Below are positions 57,037 through 64,000 of a DNA stretch of 64,000 bases, in pieces (position 1 is the first letter of the stretch; every line of letters begins with the position of its first letter). The position numbers and the translations under genes are program-made. Under the pieces are notes generated by a model. The model searched no databases. It was not told the DNA's origin and saw only the letters and a list, made by a program, of their open reading frames with translations. The stretch is taken from assembly GCA_016716765.1 (NCBI GenBank), contig JADJVA010000020.1:186001-250000 (forward strand). The letters run 5' to 3'. The stretch comes from Bdellovibrionales bacterium (GTDB taxonomy: Bacteria > Bdellovibrionota > Bdellovibrionia > Bdellovibrionales > UBA1609).

Positions 57037-58422
57037 ATGGCATCAAGTGGTTTGGTTTCAAAAGATCTGATTTCGCTCGTCCATTTGCCTCAGTGGTGTG
57101 TTGAACAGCCACCGCTCGGAATCGCGTACCTGACCGGATATCTAGAAGCAAAGGGCTACCGCGTTCGTCAGGTCGATTACTCCGTTCGACTTTTTGCAGA
57201 ATTACCGGACGAGCAAAAGCATTTTCTTGATTCACACTTTCATCTGAACTGGATTCATGAACACAATTACCGAACGATAGTGGTCCCGGTGATTGAAGCA
57301 TGGCTGCAGCGCTGGGCCGAGGAGTTAGCGGAGACGGCCGATAAAATCCTTGGGTTTACAGTTTTGACGACGTCAATGCTCTGCACCCTTGATGTGGTGG
57401 CGCGACTCAAGAAACTTCGGCCAGATTTGACGATTGTTTTGGGAGGACCACATTGCACACGTTATGAGGGTGGACCAGAGATGATCAAGCACCCAGACGT
57501 GGACATCATCGTTCCTGATGAGGGTGAAGAAACTTTTCATGACTATCTCCAAGCCGTTGCTGAGGGGCGACCCCTTGATAGCATTAAGGGACTGCTCTTT
57601 AAAAGAGAAGGCCAGGTGATTGACACCGGAACACGAGATTTGATCAGAGATATCAATGCACTGCCGATCCCCGTTTTTTCTGGATTTGATTTGCATCAGT
57701 ACCGATCGCTCAACCTGCCACTCCTGGGGAGCCGTGGTTGCATTTATCGTTGCACCTTCTGCTCAGAGACTGTGTTGTGGAAGAAATTTCGCTTTCGCTC
57801 TGGCGAAAATATGTACCTTGAGTTCAAGCAGCACAGCGAAAGCCTTGGCGTGCACGGATTTTATATTGTTGATTCGCTGATCAACGGCAATTTACGTGAA
57901 CTTGAGCGAATGTGTGATTTGATTATCGAATCGGGCTTGAAGGTTTGGTGGAGCGGAAAGGCTTCCTTCCGTCGTCATATGACCAAAGAGCTTTTGGCGA
58001 AGATGGCACAAGCAGGGTGTTTTGGATTGGACTACGGACTTGAAAGTGGTTCACCGAAGGTCATTTCAGATATGAAAAAGGGTTTTGAGCTTCCGGTCGC
58101 AGAGCGCCTGATTCGCGAAACCCACGAGGTCGGAATTAAGGTGGGACTTTTCTTGCTTGCTGGATTTCCTACCGAGACCGAAGCAAATTTCCAAGAGACA
58201 CTCGATTTTTTGAAAGCGCAAGAGCATTATATTGATCATGTGACTGTTGGCTACGGCATGGGACTGCAAGCTGGCTCTGATGTGCAATTGCACCAAGCAC
58301 AATATGGAATATACTGGAAAGACAGTGATTGGTATTCGGAGCACACGACGCCTCAAATTCGTCGAGATCGGGTTGAGCGCCTCCACAAATACTGTGGCAC
58401 CCTTAAATTTGGAGTAATGTGA
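57037..58422 (+). CDS. B12-binding-domain radical SAM protein
   Basis: This 461-residue protein has an N-terminal cobalamin-binding-like Rossmann domain (PPLGIAYLTGYLEAKGYRVR, then VLGGPHCT and VPDEGEET) and a radical SAM domain with CIYRCTFC (Cys235, 239, 242). ATG 57037 has AAGGGG upstream. Such proteins do methylation or other radical chemistry on varied substrates. No partner gene lies next to it, and it is outside the island. The substrate is unknown. Confidence 0.85.
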   Translation: MASSGLVSKDLISLVHLPQWCVEQPPLGIAYLTGYLEAKGYRVRQVDYSVRLFAELPDEQKHFLDSHFHLNWIHEHNYRTIVVPVIEAWLQRWAEELAETADKILGFTVLTTSMLCTLDVVARLKKLRPDLTIVLGGPHCTRYEGGPEMIKHPDVDIIVPDEGEETFHDYLQAVAEGRPLDSIKGLLFKREGQVIDTGTRDLIRDINALPIPVFSGFDLHQYRSLNLPLLGSRGCIYRCTFCSETVLWKKFRFRSGENMYLEFKQHSESLGVHGFYIVDSLINGNLRELERMCDLIIESGLKVWWSGKASFRRHMTKELLAKMAQAGCFGLDYGLESGSPKVISDMKKGFELPVAERLIRETHEVGIKVGLFLLAGFPTETEANFQETLDFLKAQEHYIDHVTVGYGMGLQAGSDVQLHQAQYGIYWKDSDWYSEHTTPQIRRDRVERLHKYCGTLKFGVM

Positions 58423-58536
58423 TTGCCGAGTTTTCCTTGAGGTGCATTCTTGAGAATGCAGTCCTGAATCTTGGTACGAATAGCCGCCCTATTTAAATAT
58501 TCTCAATAATCCCCCACTTTTGTCCGATAAGAACAT

Positions 58537-61500
58537 ATGGTACGTAAACTCGGCCTCATCTACCCATTAGGACTGGTGCTCCTACTGTCATTGGTCGCTT
58601 GTAAAGTCGTTGACAACGAAATCAAAGGACATTTCGGGTCCCAAGATGAGATTCCTCCCGATCCTATTTTAACACGTGCATTGGCACTGTCAGCTTCTGA
58701 AATTGAGCTCTCTTGGATTACAGGAGGAGGCTTGACCTCAAGCTATCTTCTCAGCTACCAGGTGGGCACAATTGCTCCCTCTGATTGTGATTCGACTGCT
58801 CCATTCGGGGGAATACCCATTTCAGAGCCCACATATTTTGCGGAAGATCTTATTCCTGGTACGGTTTATTCCTTTAGGATTTGCGCAACTAACAGCTCCA
58901 TTTTTCCAAAATCGTCACCTGGCTTAACAGTAACAGTTGCGACAGAACCTTCATCGGTTGGGACCTTGAACCCGTCAATGTACATAATTGCACCAGGGGC
59001 TTTAGCCTCTTATAGCTCGACCGCAGACATCGTGCTCCTCGCCTCCAGTGCCTTTACAGAAATGTATATCACAAATAGTCCAGGCTGCGGAACTGGAGGG
59101 ACATGGGAACCTTATGCAACGGTAAAATCAGGTTGGACCTTAACGCCAGACGGACTTGGATTCGCAAATGTCAGCGCTAAGTTTCGAAATCAGGCGGGGA
59201 CTGAATCCGCCTGCGTCAACGATAGCATTGAAGTTCCAGAGCAGGTTGTCCTCAACGCTTGTTCAGGATCTACCACCAATTACGCAGCTGGAACAATGTA
59301 TGATGATGGAGGTCCTTCTTCAAATTACTCTGTAAACAAAAATTGCGATTTTACCATCAATTATCTGGGGCCAATGGTTCTGCATTTTAACTCGTTCAGT
59401 CTTGAGAATAACTATGACTACGTCAAAGTTTGGACGAGGTCCAAAACGATCATCAATGAGCTCGGAAAATATTCTGGAACCAGCGTACCTGGAGACTTGG
59501 CAATCAATCGCGGACCTACGATCATAAATTTCTACTCGGACATTTCAAACGTCAATTCTGGATTTGAATTAACCTGGTCGCCAGTCCCGGGCACAAGCCC
59601 TGAGAGCAGTATTTTTACCATAAATGCCGGGTCTGAGTACACAATTTCACCAAACGTCAATCTTGGCATAGGGGTTTCAGATCCTAATCTCAGCCAAATG
59701 TATATCACGAATAATGCGGGTTGCTCATCTGGCGGAATATGGGAGACAACACTGAACACACGCCCATGGACCTTGACTGCCTCCGATGGCCGACAGTCTG
59801 TCTATATAAAGTTTCGTGATTCCTCTCTTCATGAAACGCCCTGTGAATACGCTTCGACCTTGCTCTATCTCAGTTCCCCCGTTGCAGTCCTTACAGGTAC
59901 ACCTTTGGCACCAGATACCGGCTTTTCAGTCGATGTCGGCGGAACGCTTATTCAGTATTACCAATATAAATTTGGACCAAATCTAACAACAGATTGCACT
60001 TCAAGCTTAGGATATTCTGCCACCCGTAATGCTGGGACGAAAATTGCTGATAACTTTATCGACACCGCAAATGGGGACATGAAACTCTGTGTGATAGGAG
60101 CCTATGAGCTTGACCTATTTCAATCATATGCCTCGGCGACGGTCTTTCAGTGGACGAAGCAAACTCCTGCGACACTATCGTTTTCTGACTCCGGTAAAAC
60201 TCTCACGGAAGGTGATCAAAGTATTACCTTTACAGTCGTAGCGGACCAATTGACGCCCTTGCCAGTCTTGATCAAATACGATGTCTTTGGCTCTTTGGTT
60301 TCAGAGTTAAGTCTCACGGGAGGAACCGTTCTTTTGCCAGCCAATGCCTCCTCAGTTGATATTGTTATTCCAGTTCTCAACAATCCATCATCGGCTGTTG
60401 ACAGAATATTAACGGTGGGTATTTCAGAGGTTTCTGATCCACAAGCGATTGGATTTCAGTCACAATCAAGCGCCATCTTTCAAGATGCCCAAAGAGCTGT
60501 CACTCATACTGTTCTTGATATTTCGGAGGACGGGAAATGCGTTATCATTGCCCCTGGGATTTTAAAATGCAGCGGTGAAATTGGGGGAACAACGAGCACT
60601 ACCCGAGTTGTCTCAGATGAATACATTGCCGTATCTGCTTCTTCCAATTTCACAAAAGTAGTTTACAGTCAGTCGCACCGATGCGCCTTGAATGCAAATG
60701 CTGAGCTTTACTGCTGGGGCTGGGGATTTGACGGCAATTTGGGTCAAGGGAACCAAAATGATCAGAGTGCACCGGTCATAGTTCCTGGGTACACTTGGAA
60801 GCTAGTCAATGCTAAAAATTAGAATGTGGTATGTGGAATTTCGAGCGCTGATGATCTCTATTGCTGGGGTGATCAAACCTTCTCCAATGGGGCAGTTGGA
60901 AATGGAACGACCTCCGACTCTCGCTCACCGTTCCAAATTGATGCTGGAACCAAATATCAGTATGTTGATACGACTGGCTATCTCTCCTGCGCAATTTCGA
61001 TGGCTGGTCAACTGAAGTGCTGGGGAAAAACTCCTGTCGGCGACGGTTCTTCAACTGATCAATATGCCCCCGTTGATGTCGATGTCGGAAACACCTATTC
61101 GCACGTCAGAATCCGTGGTGGATCCTGTGGCATTACGACCTCCGGTTCGCTTAAATGCTGGGGCAAACAATATTGGGCGAACATTTCTAACACACTTTCC
61201 GCTCCCGAACTCATCCCAGGTCCAAACCAATTCAAAGATATCGCCTATATTTCAAATTTTGCATGTGCACTGACGATAGGAAACGAAGTGTTTTGCTTCG
61301 GTTACGATCCCAGTAATTTCTATGGGCAAGGCATCTACACATCGACGCCCTTTCCAATCGACCCTGGTGTTCAATACCAATCCATTTCAACGGCAGAAAC
61401 TGGCCGCATTTGCGGATTGCTTCTTGATGGCACTGTAAAATGCTGGGGATTGGGGTCATACTCCACATCTTCAAAAAATTCCTGGCCTAAGATAGCTGAT

Positions 61501-62655
61501 CCTTATGACAAATACGTCTCCCTTCGTGGAGCTTGTGGAGTCACGCAAGCGGGTCGGGCCAAATGCCTGGGTTCGCTAGCAAATGTTCAACATGAATACA
61601 GCTATCCCGTGGACAACTTTAAAAATTTGGGCACCTCGGTGAAATGGAAGCAAGTTTCTGAATACTGTGGCTTGGACACACAAGATAAGCTTCGTTGTTG
61701 GTACACCAGTGAATTTAAGAATTCGAAATATAGCTCCTCGCGAGGCACGCCCAGCCTTATTGCAAGCGATATGAGCTTCAAGAAAATTTCATCCTACGGT
61801 AAATTCGTCTACGGAATTCTGATGGATGATAGATTGGTTTGTCTGGACACGAATTCATACGGAAGAATTGGCAACGGAACAAATTCAGCCTTTTCTTCAA
61901 CAATCCCCGTACCCGTTGATGCAAGCGAAACTTACCTTGATGTCAGTGTGACATCAAAGTCAGTGTGTGGCGTCACGATATCCAATAAACTAAAGTGTTG
62001 GGGCACCTTCGACACCGGAAATTTGGGAACTGGAGACACCGCAAATCACTTCTCGCCAACTTGGATTGACGTGACAGAGACCTATCTCTCTGTCAAAAAC
62101 GCCTCCACCTATGCCTGCGGTATGACAAGTCTCAATGCAATCAAATGTTGGGGCAATTCAATGGGATCAGGTGGCACCTTCTCTGCGGTTCTTCAGCCGG
62201 TGGTTGTTTCAGCTGTCACCGATACCTTCACAAAAATCGGTGTCTCGTCGTCCTTCGCCTGCGGAATTCGCTCTGCTGATCAACGTCTCATGTGCTGGGG
62301 TAGCAATTCTAACTATAAGCTCGGCACCGGAAACACCACACATTCTCATATTCCAGTTCTATCAGCTGATACAGAAACCTATGCGGAATTGAATACAGGT
62401 TCAACTTCGGGTTGCGGAATCACGACGAGCGACGTGACAAAATGCTGGGGTTATATGTCTGGCTACGGATACTGGTATACACCGACCGTATTCCCCTCTA
62501 CGGTGAACAAATATATGTTTGAACGCCCTGCCGGTGGATGGACCGGCATTGCGGCCGATGGCTCCATAACCTGGCTATACAAAGCTACTGCCCTACCTGG
62601 AGTACCTAGTTCAGGTTTGTATTTCGAACATATTCAAGGTCTGATCGACCGATAG
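58537..62655 (+). pseudogene. Large RCC1-repeat lipoprotein (FN3, CUB, Calx-beta) split by in-frame TAG
   Basis: The N-terminus is a lipoprotein signal (LLLSLVACK). It is followed by an FN3-like domain, a region of repeated YITNSPGCG/YITNNAGCS units, a CUB domain (about residues 243-348; NYDYVKVW, GFELTW), a Calx-beta domain and then about 14 RCC1-type repeats with the recurring motif CWG. TAG at 60820-60822 stops the frame after 761 residues, after the second CWG. The same frame continues from the next codon (VVCGISSADDLYCWG) to 62655. The full product would be about 1370 residues and could form two seven-bladed propellers at the cell surface, for adhesion or prey contact. The stop removes most of the propellers. 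A nonsense mutation or read-through is possible. Confidence 0.8.
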
Positions 62656-62868
62656 ATGCAGACTCACAAGCATCAGAGGAAATCAGACAGAACCCGACAA
62701 GGACTCGCTTTGCCTTGCCTTGCCTCAGCAATAGCTAAGGGTCTAATCGTTGACAATTATATCGCAAAAATCATATTCTATGAAAGTCTCAAAGAGACTG
62801 TGATTGAAAATGTAATCGCTAAAGTCACTTCATTCCTGTGATGCAACAGAGGAAATTCGGGGAGAAAC

Positions 62869-63366
62869 ATGAAAAATATTTCTGTCGTATTGGTGATAAG
62901 TTTATTCCTTAGCAATGCCTATGCTGATGAAACTAAGCACCAGGGCCAACAACACCACCAACACCAGAAAAGCGAATCGACGGGCGTCCTTGAAGAAAAG
63001 GAGAGCTCAACTCACTCACTGTCTTTGAATCATGGCAAAAAATGGCCGGTTGATCAGACGATGAAGGAAAATATGGCTGCCATTCACCAGCAGTTCAAAA
63101 GCCTTAAGGCTCTTTCAAAATCAAAAAAAGCTACGGACAACGACTCCAAAGAACTGAGTGATCTCATTTCAACCTCTGCCCAAAACATCATAAACAATTG
63201 CAAGATGGAAAATGCGCAAGATGAAACTTTTCACGTCATACTTTCTGACCTATTCGCGGTGGCTGATAGCTTAAAGAAAACAAAAGAAATTGAGCCCGCC
63301 TTATCGAAACTCGCTCAAACATTTAAAACCTATACCAAATATTTTGAGCACCACTTAGGAAATTAA
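62869..63366 (+). CDS. Small periplasmic His-rich protein (DnrO-like)
   Basis: The 165-residue protein has a signal peptide (MKNISVVLVISLFLSNAYA), then a His/Gln-rich stretch (HQGQQHHQHQK) that could bind copper or another metal, and a helical domain with KKWPVDQTMKENM and IINNCKM as in DnrO-like proteins. GGGGAG lies upstream of ATG 62869. Function unknown; a role in metal handling is possible. Confidence 0.75.
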   Translation: MKNISVVLVISLFLSNAYADETKHQGQQHHQHQKSESTGVLEEKESSTHSLSLNHGKKWPVDQTMKENMAAIHQQFKSLKALSKSKKATDNDSKELSDLISTSAQNIINNCKMENAQDETFHVILSDLFAVADSLKKTKEIEPALSKLAQTFKTYTKYFEHHLGN

Positions 63367-63392
63367 TTTCTCTCTAGTGAAATTTCTCAAAA

Positions 63393-64000
63393 TTATATTC
63401 CCCTTCCGCCGGACTCGGGTACGAGCGACATCGCATATTCTGAAATAGCTGTGATCGATAAACTGGGATTGACTCCCAAGTTGGCAGAAATCACCGACGC
63501 ATCCAGCACATAAAAATTATCATAGCCATTGAGTTGAAACTTATCGTTGATCACGCCGGTGTCGGATTCAGCACCCATCGGGCAGCCACCCAATATATGG
63601 GCGGTGGAGGGCAAATTATAAAGCACCTCGTGAATGGCGTTTATGGAAAGTCCCTTCACCTTTCTAGAAAATCTATGCATGACCTCCTGACCGACCTCGA
63701 TATAGGCGGGCACGGGCAGACCTTCAACCTCTTGCATTTTCATTTTCCAACCAAAAATTGTTTTTTGTAAAATCATTTTCATCGAGTTGTCGATTGTCTG
63801 CATCACTAAAAAGAATACCGACGTTTCTGCAAATCCCTGAGCAAAGAAAAACCTAATCGCAGAGACGGGCTTTGATAGAATCTGTCCTAAACATTTAAAA
63901 ATTCGGACAGGAGCCGGACCAGGCCCCGCCGCCAACACCCCTAGTCGACCCATCAGACCACTGCCGTTGGGATACTTACAAATCTCAATAAACGTATTGT
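63393..64000 (-). CDS. GMC-family oxidoreductase, C-terminal part
   Basis: The frame is open to the window's right edge, so the gene begins outside it. The visible 200 residues match the end of GMC flavin oxidoreductases: STAHILGGCPMGAESDTGVI (catalytic His region) and FYVLDASVISANLGVNPSLS (FAD-binding end). Such enzymes oxidise alcohols or sterols with FAD. Cholesterol oxidase-like or glucose/choline oxidase-like members cannot be separated from this part. Confidence 0.88.
   Translation of the reverse strand, partial: NTFIEICKYPNGSGLMGRLGVLAAGPGPAPVRIFKCLGQILSKPVSAIRFFFAQGFAETSVFFLVMQTIDNSMKMILQKTIFGWKMKMQEVEGLPVPAYIEVGQEVMHRFSRKVKGLSINAIHEVLYNLPSTAHILGGCPMGAESDTGVINDKFQLNGYDNFYVLDASVISANLGVNPSLSITAISEYAMSLVPESGGRGI

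Noticed and set aside
57037..58422. B12 radical SAM enzyme as island cargo
   Set aside because: It lies outside the distal att repeat, beyond an ISL3 remnant.
62656..62841. A 61-codon frame after the RCC1 gene
   Set aside because: It begins right at the RCC1 stop, has no ribosome-binding site, no recognisable fold and low-complexity composition.
1..64000. Genome-wide recoding of TAG
   Set aside because: Several intact genes here end in TAG (ferredoxin, spoVG, integrase), and only two in-frame TAG codons were seen.

Overview
The window looks like chromosome from a Gram-negative bacterium of the Bdellovibrio type (phylum Bdellovibrionota or a near relative). This is an inference from gene content: a tyrS-rny-fau-zapA run, translationally coupled smc-ftsY, a complete moxR-DUF58-batA-batB-batC-batD operon with two periplasmic lytic transglycosylases, DUF1844, SpoVG, a single-chain GlyRS and large RCC1/CUB lipoproteins. 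No rRNA and no CRISPR array were seen. The one tRNA is tRNA-Gln.

Layout. 1-0.8 kb: the end of a cysteine desulfurase and an A-type Fe-S carrier. 1.0-2.4 kb: a secreted alpha/beta hydrolase broken by an in-frame TAG. 2.4-5.2 kb: an accessory patch with half of a palindromic repeat joined to a gene fragment, a secreted 2OG-oxygenase-like protein, and a winged-helix/nucleotidyltransferase pair that resembles a toxin-antitoxin module. 5.4-24.8 kb (minus strand): housekeeping genes (ferredoxin, tyrS, rny, fau, zapA, a Na/Pi transporter, ftsY, smc, ppdK, glyQS, a J-domain-like membrane protein), interrupted at 13.9-15.0 kb by a decayed IS3 element. 24.8-38.5 kb: mrp on the plus strand, then a long minus-strand envelope block (mltD, slt, Bat operon, moxR). 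38.7-42.4 kb (plus strand): a catalytically dead HtpX-like protein, DUF1844, a DegQ-type protease, SpoVG and tRNA-Gln.

42.4-56.5 kb is a genomic island inserted at the 3' end of tRNA-Gln. It is bounded by a 14-bp direct repeat and carries its own tyrosine recombinase. Its cargo looks like defence: a PD-(D/E)XK (DUF4420) nuclease, a Z1 helicase-like ATPase, a cold-shock-domain protein and a large Eco57I/type IIG-like N6-adenine methyltransferase on the plus strand. A converging minus-strand cassette encodes a small ribbon-helix-helix-like protein, a radical SAM enzyme and an ASCH-domain protein, followed by an XRE regulator. An intact IS3 element sits just upstream of the nuclease, and a decayed IS256 element truncates the integrase. 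The combination of Z1/DUF4420 with a type IIG-like enzyme and a CSD protein, next to a radical SAM/ASCH cassette, is the best candidate here for an undescribed system.

56.5-64 kb: an ISL3 remnant, a B12-binding radical SAM enzyme, a very large RCC1 lipoprotein gene broken by an in-frame TAG, a small periplasmic His-rich protein and the end of a GMC oxidoreductase.

Several genes are broken by one base or one codon: ftsY, the 26-kb secreted protein and Z1 by single-base shifts at or near homopolymers, and the hydrolase and RCC1 genes by TAG. Homopolymer errors in a draft assembly could explain the frameshifts but not the TAG codons. The raw reads would decide.
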